A stretch of DNA of 64,000 nucleotides from JASHPR01 sp963739645 (GTDB lineage Bacteria; Actinomycetota; Actinomycetes; Streptosporangiales; Streptosporangiaceae): the NCBI GenBank assembly GCA_963739645.1, contig CAVUBM010000079.1, positions 124,001 to 188,000 on the forward strand, read 5' to 3'. A program made the translations under genes and the position numbers. The notes beneath the pieces were generated by a model. The model searched no databases, was not told where the DNA came from, and saw nothing but the letters and a program-made list of their open reading frames with translations. Below, piece after piece: positions 44,908 through 53,649 of this stretch. Positions within the stretch are counted from its first letter, which is position 1; each line of letters opens with the position of its first letter.

Positions 44908-46031
44908 ATGAGCGAGCCTGCCCCGGCCAAGCCCACGGTCGCCGTCATCGGCGGCGGCTACGGCGGCGTACAGCGTGGCGAAGTCCCTGGACGATGACGC
45001 CCGCGTGGTGCTGGTGGAACCGAAGGACGCGTTCGTGCACAACGTGGCCGCGCTCCGGGCCCTGGTGGACCCGTCCTGGCTGCCGCGCATCTATTACCCC
45101 TACGACGGCCTGCTCGCCCACGGCCGGGTCATCCGCGACCGCGCGGCCAAGGTCGACGCCGGCCGCGTGGTGCTGGCCTCCGGCGAGGAGATCCGTCCCG
45201 ACTACATCGTGCTGGCCACCGGGTCCGCCTACCCGTTCCCGGCCAAGCACGACGTGGACAGCGCCGCCGCGGCCCACGACAAGGTCCGCGCGGCCCACGC
45301 GGCGCTCAGCGACGCGCCGCCGCGTGCTCCTCCTCGGCGCGGGCCCGGTCGGCATCGAGCTCGCCGGCGAGATCAAGGCGGTCTGGCCGGACAAGCACGT
45401 GACCCTGCTCGACGTGGCCGATGACGTGCTCGGCGAGCGCTTCCGGCCAGACCTGAAGGCCGAGCTGCGCCGCCAGCTCACCGGCATCGGGGTCGAGCTG
45501 CTGCTCTCCAGCCCGCTGCGGGACGACCCGCCGGGCCCGCCCGGCGAGCTGCGGACGTTCACCGTGGTCACGCAGGCCGGCACCGAGGTGACCGCGGACA
45601 TCTGGTTCCGCTGCTACGGGGTCTCCCCGGTCAGCGACTACCTCGTCGGTGAGCTCGCCGCCGCCCGCAGGCCGGACGGCTTCGTGGAGGTCACGCCGTT
45701 CCTGCAGGTGGCCGGCCAGGACCGGGTGTTCGCCGTCGGCGACGTGTCCACCGCCGACCACAAGATGGCGGGCAGCGCCGGGCGGCAGGCCCAGGTCATC
45801 GCGGACAACATCCGGGCGCTGATCAGCGGCGGCGACCTCAGGCCGCACGAGCCGTCGCCCCCGGGCATCATCGTGCCGATCGGGCCGCAGGGCGGCTCGG
45901 GCCAGCGGCCCAACACCGACGACCTGGTGCCGGCCGAGACCGTCGCCGAGGCCAAGGGGCGCGACATGATGGTCGAGCGCTTCGCCCGGCTGTTCGGAAT
46001 CACCCCGCCGGACACGCCCGCGGGCACCTGA
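44908..46031 (+). CDS. NDH-2/AIF-like FAD-dependent oxidoreductase (frame-broken)
   Basis: A flavoprotein with two Rossmann folds: VAVIGGGYGGV (FAD) at the start and, after the second break, RVLLLGAGPVGIELAGEIKA (NADH). Between them come VVLVEPKDAFVHNVAALRAL and PDYIVLATGSAYPFPAK. The C-terminal FAD motif is RVFAVGDVSTADHKMAG. The frame changes near 44970 and again near 45320. The order and spacing match type II NADH:quinone oxidoreductases and AIF/FSP1 proteins; the physiological acceptor is not readable. It is divergent from the MarR gene, which probably controls it. Confidence 0.85.
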
Positions 46032-46035
46032 CGCC

Positions 46036-46359
46036 TCAGCGGCGTCGGTGGCGCCGGTGAGGCCGCCTGCTCTTCTGCGCGCCCCTCGCCGCGGCGCTCT
46101 CCGCGCCTGCGCGCCGTTCGCGCTGGCGCTGTTCGCGCTGGCGCCGTTCGCGCTGGCGCCGTTCGCCGCCGTCGCGGCCGGCATCGCCTGCCGCGGCGCT
46201 GCGCTCGGCGAGCCGGGCGAGGCTGGCCGGCGATCCCTTGTCGCGGCCGGCGCCCGTCTCGGCCTCGCCCGCGCTGGCCAGTGCCTCGTGCTCGGCGTGC
46301 GGCCTGGATACGTCCCTGGCCCGCATCGCCGCGCTCAGCGTCACCTTCATCCCGGGCAT
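46036..46359 (-). CDS. Small arginine-rich conserved hypothetical protein
   Basis: A 107-residue protein. MPGMKVTLSAAMRARDVSRP is followed by HAEHEALASAGEAETGAG, then a strongly basic tail with tandem (E/Q)RRQR units encoded by a 15-bp repeat, ending RRPHRRHRRR. The start at 46359 is supported by GGGAGG six bases upstream. I recall similar K-V-T-L/V-S-A-A-M-R-A-R-D-V-S-R-P starts in other actinobacterial small proteins, but cannot name a function. The basic tail suggests RNA or DNA binding. It converges on the flavoprotein gene. Confidence 0.6.
   Translation of the reverse strand: MPGMKVTLSAAMRARDVSRPHAEHEALASAGEAETGAGRDKGSPASLARLAERSAAAGDAGRDGGERRQRERRQREQRQRERRAGAESAAARGAQKSRRPHRRHRRR
46116..46160. 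repeat. 15-bp tandem repeat (three copies)
   Basis: GTTCGCGCTGGCGCC repeats three times head to tail at 46116, 46131 and 46146 (the first copy with one change), with a partial fourth copy after. It lies inside the arginine-rich hypothetical gene and encodes its (E/Q)RRQR-type repeats on the minus strand, so copy number changes would keep the frame. Confidence 0.85.
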
Positions 46360-46400
46360 GTGCGGCCTCCCAGCCCTAGTCTGGCACGCCCGGCGGGCGG

Positions 46401-47660
46401 CTAGAAGATCGCCGGGCACCAGGGGGGCGGGTCCCAGGCCAGGGCGGCGGAGAGCGCGGCCAGCGCGCCCGGCCGCAGCTCGGCGGCCAGTCCCGCGCCC
46501 GCCAGCGCGCTGAGCCTGGTGCCGCCGAGGTACGCGGCGCCCAGCGTCCCGACCGGCAGCGCCACATCGGCCGGCGCCGACGTCCGCTCGCAGCTCGCGC
46601 CGGCCGGCGCCGCGGCCCCGGCATCGGCCCGCAGCCGCCACCGCCCGGCGTTCTCCGCCAGCAGCTCGTCAGCGACCTCGATGACCACGTCCACGGGGCA
46701 CGCGTAACGCCGCCGGGTGAGGGCCTGGGGCACGCTGACCAGCCGGACCCAGAGCGCGTCCTCGAGCTGAGCGCGGACCCGCCGCCCGTCGGCGAGCAGG
46801 TACGGCAGCGGGTCGTCGACCGGCCGCGACTGGGCCCGGACCTCGGCGACCAGGTCCCTGGTGAGCAGGTCGCCCCAGACCGCCGCGTGCGCCGCCGGGT
46901 CGGTCGCCATCAGCTCCTGCACCCGCAGCACGCCGGCGGGCATGCCATGGTCACCCCAGTCCGGGGTGGCCGAGAACAGCGCGTACCCGCGCGGCCCGCT
47001 GTCGTCCTCGGCCAGGACACAGCGCATCGGGCTGGTGCCGGAACGCCGGTGCTCCGGGTCCCACAGCGTGTAGTCCCACCAGCGCTCGTCGCGGGCCGGC
47101 ATGCCAGGGCGTGAGCGCTGCACGTGATCGTAGACCCTGGCCAGGACACCGTTGGCGTCCTGCGGTTCGGCGATCCGCAGCCGCGGCGCCTCCTGCGTGC
47201 GGCCGGGGCCGGGAGGTGCCATTACGCTCTCCCCGCGGCGGATCGTGAACTCCAGCTCGGACGAGGCCGGGCCGTAACCGTACCGCCCGTAGATGCCGGA
47301 CTCGGCGGAGAACAGCGCCGCGACGGCCTCCCCGCGGTCGCGGACGTCGTCCAGCTGGCGCCGCATCAGGCTGGACAGGATCCCGCGGCGCCGGTGTGAG
47401 GGCAGCACGGCGACCGCGCTGACCCCGGCCACCGTGGCGGTGCCGCCCGGGACCGTCATCTGGAAGGTAAAGGCCGCGGCGGTCCCGACCATCTGGGACC
47501 CGTCGAACGCGGCCAGCGTCCGGTCGAACTCGATCGTGGGGAGCTCATGCTGGAGTTCGGGCTCGCTCGGCCAGCTGCTGTTGAACGCGTGCTCGATCAC
47601 CGCGTAGAAGGCCGGGAACTCGCTGTCGCTGATCGGGCGGATCGGGTAGGCCGTGGTCAT
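46401..47660 (-). CDS. Eis-like GNAT N-acetyltransferase
   Basis: A 419-residue acetyltransferase of the Eis family (two GNAT domains plus a sterol-carrier-like C-terminal domain). The acetyl-CoA loop is VSAVAVLPSHRRRGILSSLM (V-x3-R/Q-x-x-G-x-G/I) near residue 85-100. The N-terminal strand is YPIRPISDSEFPAFYAVIEH, followed by ESGIYGRYGYGPASSELEFT. The protein ends WDPPPWCPAIF, a terminal aromatic as in Eis, where the C-terminal carboxylate acts as base. Eis enzymes acetylate aminoglycosides and lysines; the substrate here is not known. Confidence 0.88.
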   Translation of the reverse strand: MTTAYPIRPISDSEFPAFYAVIEHAFNSSWPSEPELQHELPTIEFDRTLAAFDGSQMVGTAAAFTFQMTVPGGTATVAGVSAVAVLPSHRRRGILSSLMRRQLDDVRDRGEAVAALFSAESGIYGRYGYGPASSELEFTIRRGESVMAPPGPGRTQEAPRLRIAEPQDANGVLARVYDHVQRSRPGMPARDERWWDYTLWDPEHRRSGTSPMRCVLAEDDSGPRGYALFSATPDWGDHGMPAGVLRVQELMATDPAAHAAVWGDLLTRDLVAEVRAQSRPVDDPLPYLLADGRRVRAQLEDALWVRLVSVPQALTRRRYACPVDVVIEVADELLAENAGRWRLRADAGAAAPAGASCERTSAPADVALPVGTLGAAYLGGTRLSALAGAGLAAELRPGALAALSAALAWDPPPWCPAIF

Positions 47661-47731
47661 GCTCGGAGTTCTACCCGGCGCCCCGGGCCGGCGCGACCGA
47701 TTATTCCGCCGGCGCCCGGGCCGGCCGGCGG

Positions 47732-48343
47732 TCAGCCGTAGGCACCGACCGAGCCAGACCTGCTGAGCAGCCGGATCGCGTGCTCGATGAGGGTGACAAG
47801 AACGTCACGGCAGGAGGCCCGCTCGCGTGCGTCGCACATGATGACCGGCACGTGGCGGCTCAGGTTCAGGGCCGACCTGATGATCTCGGGCGAGAAGCGC
47901 CTGGCCCCGTCGAAACAGTTCACGGCCACGATGAACGGGGTGCCCTGCTGCTCGAAGTAGTCCACGGACGGGAAGCTGTCGGCCAGGCGCCGCGTGTCGG
48001 CCAGCACGACCGCGCCGGACGCGCCGTACGCCAGCTCGTCCCACATGAACCAGAACCGCTTCTGGCCCGGCGTGCCGAACAGATAGACGACGAGGTCATC
48101 CCGGATGGTGATGCGGCCGAAGTCCATGGCCACCGTCGTGGTCGTCTTGTTCTCCACGCCGTCGGTCATGTCGACGTTCACGCTCGACGCGGTCAGGTGC
48201 TCCTCGGTCCGCAGCGGCCGGATCTCGGTCACGGAGCTCACCAGCGTGGTCTTGCCCACGCCGAAGCCGCCGGCGATCAGGAGCTTAACCGCGATCGGCA
48301 CCGTCTCCTGCGCGCTGTCGCGGTAAGAGCCTGCGTAGCCCAT
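47732..48343 (-). CDS. Conservon GTPase CvnD-type
   Basis: A 203-residue small GTPase of the actinobacterial conservon set. Motifs: P-loop LLIAGGFGVGKTTLVSSVTE near residue 20; TTTTVAMDFGRITI (switch region); LFGTPGQKRFWFMWDELAYG (DxxG replaced by GTPG); and VNCFDGARRF in the NKxD position. The C-terminus has CDARERASCRDVLVTLIEHA. A strong GGGAGGTGG precedes the ATG at 48343, so it overlaps the DUF742 gene by 59 bases. In Streptomyces, CvnD acts with CvnA-C as a membrane-linked signalling complex controlling development and antibiotic production. Confidence 0.92.
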   Translation of the reverse strand: MGYAGSYRDSAQETVPIAVKLLIAGGFGVGKTTLVSSVTEIRPLRTEEHLTASSVNVDMTDGVENKTTTTVAMDFGRITIRDDLVVYLFGTPGQKRFWFMWDELAYGASGAVVLADTRRLADSFPSVDYFEQQGTPFIVAVNCFDGARRFSPEIIRSALNLSRHVPVIMCDARERASCRDVLVTLIEHAIRLLSRSGSVGAYG

Positions 48344-48692
48344 CTGCCACCTCCCTCAGCAGCTGCGGGTCGTGTACTCGTTTCGGCACCGGGTGGTGGA
48401 CGGCGATGAGCCCCTGATCCCGCATGTCCGAGAGCAGGATCTGGATCACACCGAGAGGAAGATCCATGTCGGCGGCGAGGTCGGCCACCGAGGTCGGGAG
48501 ACGGCACAGGCGCAGCAGCTTCACGTGCTCGGGCTCGAGTTGACGCAGGTCAGCACGGCGGCCGCGCACCGTAGTGATCATGGTCACGACATCGAAGGTC
48601 TCGCTGGGGCGGGTCCGGCCGCCGGTGAGCGCGTAGGGACGGACAACGGGCCCGGCATCCCGGTCAAGCCATCTGTCATCAGCCGGGGCCAC
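48285..48692 (-). CDS. Conservon DUF742 protein CvnC-type
   Basis: A 135-residue DUF742 protein. WLDRDAGPVVRPYALTGGRT at the N-terminus and PLGVIQILLSDMRDQGLIAV, a winged-helix-like segment near residue 85, are the DUF742 signatures. It forms the third gene of the cvnABCD operon. The GTG start overlaps the region of the CvnB stop (ATGTGACGTGG), so the two are tightly coupled. CvnC proteins are thought to link the kinase/roadblock module to the GTPase. Confidence 0.92.
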   Translation of the reverse strand: MAPADDRWLDRDAGPVVRPYALTGGRTRPSETFDVVTMITTVRGRRADLRQLEPEHVKLLRLCRLPTSVADLAADMDLPLGVIQILLSDMRDQGLIAVHHPVPKRVHDPQLLREVADGLRRLLPRQRAGDGADRG

Positions 48693-48693
48693 G

Positions 48694-49104
48694 TCACATC
48701 GTCTCTGAGTTGGAGCTGACCGGCCGTGGCTCGACGGACAGATGTTCCCCGACGCGCTTCACCAGGACCGCCATCTCGTAGGCGATGAGCCCCACGTCCG
48801 CCGATGACGTCGCCAGCACGGCCAGGCAGCTGCCTTCTCCCGCGGCGGTCACGAACAGGAACTGGGATTCCATCTCGACGATGATCTGACGGGCGTGACC
48901 ACCCCCGAAGTGCCGCCCTGCCCCCCGGGCCAGGCTCTGGAAGCCGGCCGCGACCGCGGACAGGTGATCCGCGTCCTCCTTGGTGAGACCCGACGACGCA
49001 CCCATGGTGAGACCGTCGCGGGACAGCACGGCGGCCTTCTCGATGTGAACGACCCTGCTGACCAGGTCGTTGAGCAGCCAGTCAAGCTCGCTGGACAAAC
49101 TCAC
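48694..49104 (-). CDS. Conservon roadblock/LC7 protein CvnB-type
   Basis: A 136-residue roadblock/LC7-domain protein: LDWLLNDLVSRVVHIEKAAV then LSRDGLTMGASSGLTKEDAD, HLSAVAAGFQSLARGAGRHF and QIIVEMESQFLFVTAAGEGS. Roadblock proteins act on small GTPases, here presumably the CvnD product. The GTG at 49104 is preceded by GAGGGGG. It lies 48 bases downstream of the kinase gene. Confidence 0.93.
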   Translation of the reverse strand: MSLSSELDWLLNDLVSRVVHIEKAAVLSRDGLTMGASSGLTKEDADHLSAVAAGFQSLARGAGRHFGGGHARQIIVEMESQFLFVTAAGEGSCLAVLATSSADVGLIAYEMAVLVKRVGEHLSVEPRPVSSNSETM

Positions 49105-49152
49105 GTATGCCCCCTCGTTGGTGCTCCCGAACCCGCGACCGGCTCGCGGGCA

Positions 49153-52104
49153 TTACTCATCGTTGTGCTGCTCGCCCCCGTCCTCGCTGGGCTCTGGGGT
49201 CAGCGCCGTGTCGAAGGACGGCACTGTCCCGGAAGTGTCGCGCCCCCGCTCCCAGCCACGCTGCAGGGCCCCCATCGTGTTGCGCGCGGCCTCTGGGGAC
49301 GGCGCGCGGGGGGCCCGGTCGGTGACGTTGTGGGCGATGACGCCGTTGTCACGAAGCTGCGGGGCGAGGCTGGCCCGGCGGCGCCGGACCGGCAGGCCCA
49401 TCTTGACCAGCTCGGTCGTGGTGACCCGCGGGTCCATGTCGGACTCGCCGGGCTGGACCTGCGGTTGGTCGCTGCCGAGGCCGAGCGGGCCGTCTGGCGC
49501 CGCTGCCGGGCGAGAACGCCGTGGCGTGAACAGGCTCTCCGCTTCACCGCCGGCTGCGGCAGCCGGCATCTCGCTGCCGCTGGGCGACAGCCTGGCGGCG
49601 CGGCGGCTGGCCAGCGGGCCGCCCGACGGGCGGCTGGCCAGGGGGTCCCCGACCGGGCGGTCGGCCAGCGGGTCAGCGGGCCGCCCGACGGGCAGGTCGG
49701 CCGCGGGCCGGCCGGTCAGCGGGTCGGCTGCGGGCGGGCTGGACGGCAGGTCGCGCGCCGGGCTGGTCAGCGGGTCGGCTGCGGGCCGGGTGGACGGCAG
49801 GTCGCGCGCGGGCCTGGTCAGCGGGTCGGCTGCAGGCCGGGTGGACGGCAGGTCGCCTGCCGGGCTGGTCAGCGGGTCGGCCGCGGGCCGGGTGGACGGC
49901 AGGTCGCGCGCCGGGCTGGTCAGCGGGTCGGCTGCAGGCCGGGTGGACGGCAGGTCGCCTGCCGGGCTGGTCAGCGGGTCGGCCGTCGGCCAGCTGGACG
50001 GCAGGTCAGCCGGCCGCCCGGCGGGCAGGTCCAGCGGGTCGGCGGGCAGGTATATGCCCGGCTGGGTCAGCGCCGCCATTTCACCGGTGCTAGCGGGATT
50101 CAGCGTGGCGTGCCGCCCGGTGAGCCGGATCGCGCGCTCGGTCCCCGTGGTGGTCAGATCCTCGATTTCGTACGAGCCCTCATCGACGATCAGCGCCTTC
50201 GGGAGCAGCACTATCGCGGTGATTCCCCCGAAGGGGGAGGGCTGCAGGGTAATCCGGATGTCGTGCCTTCTGGCCAGCTGCCCGGCGACGAACAGGCCGA
50301 GCTGCTCACTTCCGGAAAGATCGAATTGCGGCGGATGGGCGAGATTGTGGTTGATCTCGGCCAGCTTGTCCTCGGCGATGCCGAGTCCGCGGTCTTCGAT
50401 CTCGACGGCGAATCCCCGGCCGACAATGTCGCCGTGAATCCGGACCGGCGCGTTGGGCGGCGAGTAGATAGTCGCGTTTTCTGCGAGTTCCGCGATCATG
50501 TGGATGACGTCGGCTACGGCGGGCCCGATGAGCCCGGCGTGGGTGCCGGTGGTGACCCTGATCCGGGTGTAGTCCTCGACCTCGGCGACCGAGGCGCGGA
50601 GCACGTCAACGAGCGGGACCGGATTTCGCCAGCCGCGCCCGGGTGAGTCGCCGGACAGGATGATCAGGCCCTCCGAGTGCCTGCGCATCCGGGTGGTGAG
50701 GTGGTCGATGCGGAACAGGTCCTCAAGTGCCTCGGGCTCGCTGGCCCGGCGCTCCATGGCGTCGAGCAGCGCCAGCTGCCGGTGCAGCAGCGACTGGCTG
50801 CGCCGGGCCAGGTTACGGAACACGTCACTGACGCCACGGCGCAGCCTGGCCTCATCGACGGCCGATTCCACGGCCGTCCGCTGCACCGCGTTGAACGCCT
50901 CCCTGACCTGGCCTATCTCATCGGCGCTGGTTTCCAGCGGCGGTGCTTCCGCGGCCACATCCACGTCCTGGCCGGCCCGCAGACGTTCCACCACGCTCGG
51001 CAGGCGCTTGTTGGCCAGCTCGAGGGCAGACCGCCGCAGCGCGGCCAGCTGCTGCACGAGACCCCGGCCGATCCAGATCGAGATGGCGATCGAGAGGAGC
51101 ACGGCCAGCAGTCCCAGGCCCCCGACGAGGATGAGCCGGCGGTAGGTCGTGCTGGCCACCCGCTGGGCGCGAGCCGTCAGCGTGGTCGCTGACTGCATGG
51201 CCGCCTGGGACAGGCCCTGGGCGACCGTCTGCACCGACTGGTTCCACGTGGTCGGGTTGACCGGCGGAATGGGGCTGGCCGGGTGCGGGTCGGCGATGAC
51301 GTGGTTCTCGAGACCCTCCAGGGTGGCCGATGCCTGCGGGCTGACGTCCCTGACGTAGTAGGTCCGGTAGACCGGGTCCAGATCGGGCAGGGTCTGGTCG
51401 TACAGGGCCCGCCGAGCCCCGACCAGCTGAGCGAACTCCTGGCGGTCGGCGGCGGAGAACGATCGCGCGGCCATGTCACCGGTCAGGAGCGCGTCTTCGC
51501 GCAGCAGCATCTCCTCGGACCTGGCCAGCCTGACCAAGGTAAGACCCGCGTTGGTGAGCGGGACATTCGTTTCTTGCAGGATTACCTTGTTCAGCGCGAT
51601 ATCGGCGGCGCTGATGATGTCCCCGTACGCGTTTATCACCTCGGGCCTGGTGATGGATTGGGAGGCGACTTCGGAGCGAATTTGCCCGAGGCGACCGTCC
51701 TGCTTGAGCAGTGCCGCGATCGCCTGCTTTTCCGATGCACCGGCGTTGTCCAACGTGGCCGACGACGTCATGGCGGCCCGGAAAGCGGTGTCAGCCTTAT
51801 CGGTCTTCTGCTCCTGCGCCTTGAGCGCGGCCAGGTTCTGCGGGGCCGGGGCGGCCAGGTAAACCACGGCCAGCAGGCGCTCGGCGTCAATCTGTGATTC
51901 CAGGTTCCCGGTCGGAGTGCCGGTGTCCGCCTTCAGCGCCTTGGCCCTGGCCAAGTTAACGGCATCGCTGGCGGTAATAGTCGCGGCGAAGGCATACAGC
52001 CCGATCAGGGACAAGATCGGGATGGCAACAAGAAGGATGATCCTCAGACGTATGGATCGGCGATGCAAACCCATGACTGTGGCCCCCGGCGTGAGAAGGT
52101 GCAT
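49153..52104 (-). CDS. Conservon sensor histidine kinase CvnA-type (nitrate/NIT domain)
   Basis: A 983-residue membrane kinase. Residues about 11-45 hold the first membrane helix (RLRIILLVAIPILSLIGLYA). An extracytoplasmic nitrate/nitrite-sensor-like helical domain (residues about 45-310) and a second helix near 325-345 (RLILVGGLGLLAVLLSIAIS) follow, then a HAMP-like linker and DHp segment (RNLARRSQSLLHRQLALLDA). The ATPase has ELAENATIYSPPNAPVRIHG (N box) and VEIEDRGLGIAEDKLAEINH (G1). The last 330 residues are Pro-rich with a 17-residue tandem repeat. The start may instead be the ATG at 52074 (MGLHRRSIRLRI). Confidence 0.92.
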   Translation of the reverse strand: MHLLTPGATVMGLHRRSIRLRIILLVAIPILSLIGLYAFAATITASDAVNLARAKALKADTGTPTGNLESQIDAERLLAVVYLAAPAPQNLAALKAQEQKTDKADTAFRAAMTSSATLDNAGASEKQAIAALLKQDGRLGQIRSEVASQSITRPEVINAYGDIISAADIALNKVILQETNVPLTNAGLTLVRLARSEEMLLREDALLTGDMAARSFSAADRQEFAQLVGARRALYDQTLPDLDPVYRTYYVRDVSPQASATLEGLENHVIADPHPASPIPPVNPTTWNQSVQTVAQGLSQAAMQSATTLTARAQRVASTTYRRLILVGGLGLLAVLLSIAISIWIGRGLVQQLAALRRSALELANKRLPSVVERLRAGQDVDVAAEAPPLETSADEIGQVREAFNAVQRTAVESAVDEARLRRGVSDVFRNLARRSQSLLHRQLALLDAMERRASEPEALEDLFRIDHLTTRMRRHSEGLIILSGDSPGRGWRNPVPLVDVLRASVAEVEDYTRIRVTTGTHAGLIGPAVADVIHMIAELAENATIYSPPNAPVRIHGDIVGRGFAVEIEDRGLGIAEDKLAEINHNLAHPPQFDLSGSEQLGLFVAGQLARRHDIRITLQPSPFGGITAIVLLPKALIVDEGSYEIEDLTTTGTERAIRLTGRHATLNPASTGEMAALTQPGIYLPADPLDLPAGRPADLPSSWPTADPLTSPAGDLPSTRPAADPLTSPARDLPSTRPAADPLTSPAGDLPSTRPAADPLTRPARDLPSTRPAADPLTSPARDLPSSPPAADPLTGRPAADLPVGRPADPLADRPVGDPLASRPSGGPLASRRAARLSPSGSEMPAAAAGGEAESLFTPRRSRPAAAPDGPLGLGSDQPQVQPGESDMDPRVTTTELVKMGLPVRRRRASLAPQLRDNGVIAHNVTDRAPRAPSPEAARNTMGALQRGWERGRDTSGTVPSFDTALTPEPSEDGGEQHNDE
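49714..50019. repeat. 51-bp tandem repeat inside the CvnA-type kinase gene (six units)
   Basis: Six 51-bp units at 49714, 49765, 49816, 49867, 49918 and 49969 encode 17-residue repeats of the form DLPSTRPAADPLTSPAG on the minus strand (residues about 696-797). Units differ at a few bases, mainly in the last three codons; the outermost copies are more divergent. The unit length is a multiple of three, so copy number can change without breaking the frame. Confidence 0.92.
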
Positions 52105-52548
52105 GCGGACTGCGCTGATATCTCAAGGGCTCCCGCGCAGAGATCTGGAGGGCTCCCACGCAGGGTTTGTGATCTTAACACCGCACTGCAGGCACTGTTA
52201 GCGAAACCGGTCAAGTCCGGATAGAGATGGCTAGTTCAGCATTTCGCTATCAGCACGTCGCTATCCGCATTTCGTTCCTGCATCTTGCTAGACCGCACCA
52301 TGCGGAGAACTTTAAGCGGGTTTGTCAGGCTCTCAGGATGATAAGGCGCGCTCTGGCCCGCCGCCCGACGTTCCTGGGGTCGCGGTGCCGCGGGGGGCGG
52401 CCGCGGGGCGGGAGAGCAGGGCCGGGACGGGGCGGGAGAGCGGGCCGGGACGGGGCGGGAGAGCGGGCCGGGACGGGGCGGTCGGCGGGGGAACCCGGGC
52501 GCGCGGGAACGTGCCGGAAGGACGGTATACCGGTACAGTGCGGGCAAG
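52105..52548. promoter_or_regulatory. Divergent promoter region between cvnA and the phosphatase gene
   Basis: 444 bases without a convincing gene. The cvnA-proximal half is AT-richer and holds two TCGCTATC direct repeats (52244 and 52258, 14-base spacing). The phosphatase-proximal half holds a 23-24-bp GC-rich tandem repeat. The region presumably carries the promoters of both the conservon and the phosphatase gene. No consensus promoter can be assigned with confidence. Confidence 0.4.
52410..52479. repeat. 23-bp GC-rich tandem repeat (three copies)
   Basis: The unit GGGAGAGCGGGCCGGGACGG plus GGC occurs at 52434-52456 and 52457-52479, with a first copy of 24 bases at 52410-52433. It lies 70-140 bases ahead of the phosphatase start and is not clearly coding. 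It may affect transcription or simply be an unstable GC-rich tract. Confidence 0.85.
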
Positions 52549-53649
52549 ATGGCTCGTCTTGTCCCGCACCGGATCGGAACCGCCGCGCTGAGATCGGCGC
52601 GGCGTGTACGCGACCTGGTCCGGCGGCAGTTCATCACCAGGAACCGGCGGGTGGCCGCCGGGCTCGCGGTTGCTGTGGTGGTCATCGGGCTGGCCGTGGC
52701 CCATGGCTCGGAGTGGTGGATCTCGGCCGGCGTGATGATCCTGCCGGTTCTGGCGGGCGGCCTGCTGCTGTGGCCGCGGGCGCTGCGGATCCTGTTCTGC
52801 CTGGTCGCAGTCGCGGTGACCTACGACGCGGTGATGGGCAAGGCGGGACCGGGGATCATCGCCACGATCGTGATCACGGCGGTGTTCGCTGACGCCCTGG
52901 CCCGGGCCCGGGCGAAGCTGGGTGTCCAGGGGCTGCGCGGCGATCACATGCTGATCGAGCTCCGCGACCGGATCCGGGCCCAGGGCAAGCTGCCAGACCT
53001 GCCCGAGGGCTGGCGGTCCACCTCGGTGCTCCAGCCCGCCGGAGGCTCGTCCTTCGGCGGGGACTTCCTGGTGTCCACGTGTGACGGGAAGACCCTCGAG
53101 GTGGCCCTGGTCGACGTCTCGGGCAAGGGAATCGACGCCGGAACCCGGGCGCTGCTGCTGTCCGGCGCGTTCGGCGGGCTGCTCGGCTCGGTTCCGGCCG
53201 GGGACTTCCTCGCCGCCTGCAACGCCTACCTGCGCCGTGGCGCGTCAGCCGAGGGGTTCGTCACCGCGGTGCACCTCTCGCTCGACCTGGCCACCGGGGA
53301 CTACGTGGTCACCTCGGCTGGCCACCCGCCCGCGGCGCACTTCGAGGCGGGCAGCGGGAACTGGCGGCTCACCCGGGCGCGAGGGATCGTGCTCGGCGTG
53401 GTGCCCGACCTGCGGTGCGTATCCGAGCGGGGGGCCCTGCGGCTCGGCGATGCGCTGATGCTCTATACCGACGGGCTGATCGAGGCGCCGGGCCGGGACA
53501 TCGACGTCGGCATCGACCGCCTGCTCGGCGAGGCGGACCGGCTGGTGACGTCGGGGTTTGGGTCCGGCGCGGCCGAGCTCGTGCGGGTGCTGCGGACCGG
53601 AGCGGGCGGCTCTGATGACTGCGCGCTCGTGCTCATCTGGCGGAGCTGA
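52549..53649 (+). CDS. PP2C/SpoIIE-type serine phosphatase, membrane-anchored
   Basis: A 366-residue protein. The N-terminal 110 residues have a basic cytosolic start, then about three membrane helices (VAAGLAVAVVVIGLAVAHGS; ISAGVMILPVLAGGLLLWPR; ILFCLVAVAVTYDAVM). The SpoIIE/PPM domain follows from about residue 140: STSVLQPAGGSSFGGDFLVS, VALVDVSGKGIDAGTRALLL (metal ligand D), YVVTSAGHPPAAHF and YTDGLIEAPGRDIDVG (second acidic ligand), ending DDCALVLIW. Such phosphatases usually act on anti-anti-sigma factors; none is encoded nearby. Its 3' end overlaps the conservon-GTPase remnant by 17 bases. Confidence 0.9.
   Translation: MARLVPHRIGTAALRSARRVRDLVRRQFITRNRRVAAGLAVAVVVIGLAVAHGSEWWISAGVMILPVLAGGLLLWPRALRILFCLVAVAVTYDAVMGKAGPGIIATIVITAVFADALARARAKLGVQGLRGDHMLIELRDRIRAQGKLPDLPEGWRSTSVLQPAGGSSFGGDFLVSTCDGKTLEVALVDVSGKGIDAGTRALLLSGAFGGLLGSVPAGDFLAACNAYLRRGASAEGFVTAVHLSLDLATGDYVVTSAGHPPAAHFEAGSGNWRLTRARGIVLGVVPDLRCVSERGALRLGDALMLYTDGLIEAPGRDIDVGIDRLLGEADRLVTSGFGSGAAELVRVLRTGAGGSDDCALVLIWRS

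Noticed and set aside
48895..50646. 583-codon plus-strand frame over the conservon kinase
   Set aside because: Shadow of the kinase gene and its 51-bp repeat (QRVGCGPGGRQVARGPG-like peptides are only the reverse reading of the repeat).
24820..52104. P450 as the fifth member (CvnE) of the conservon
   Set aside because: The P450 gene is more than 20 kb away from the cvn operon and paired with an IclR regulator; no P450 follows cvnD.
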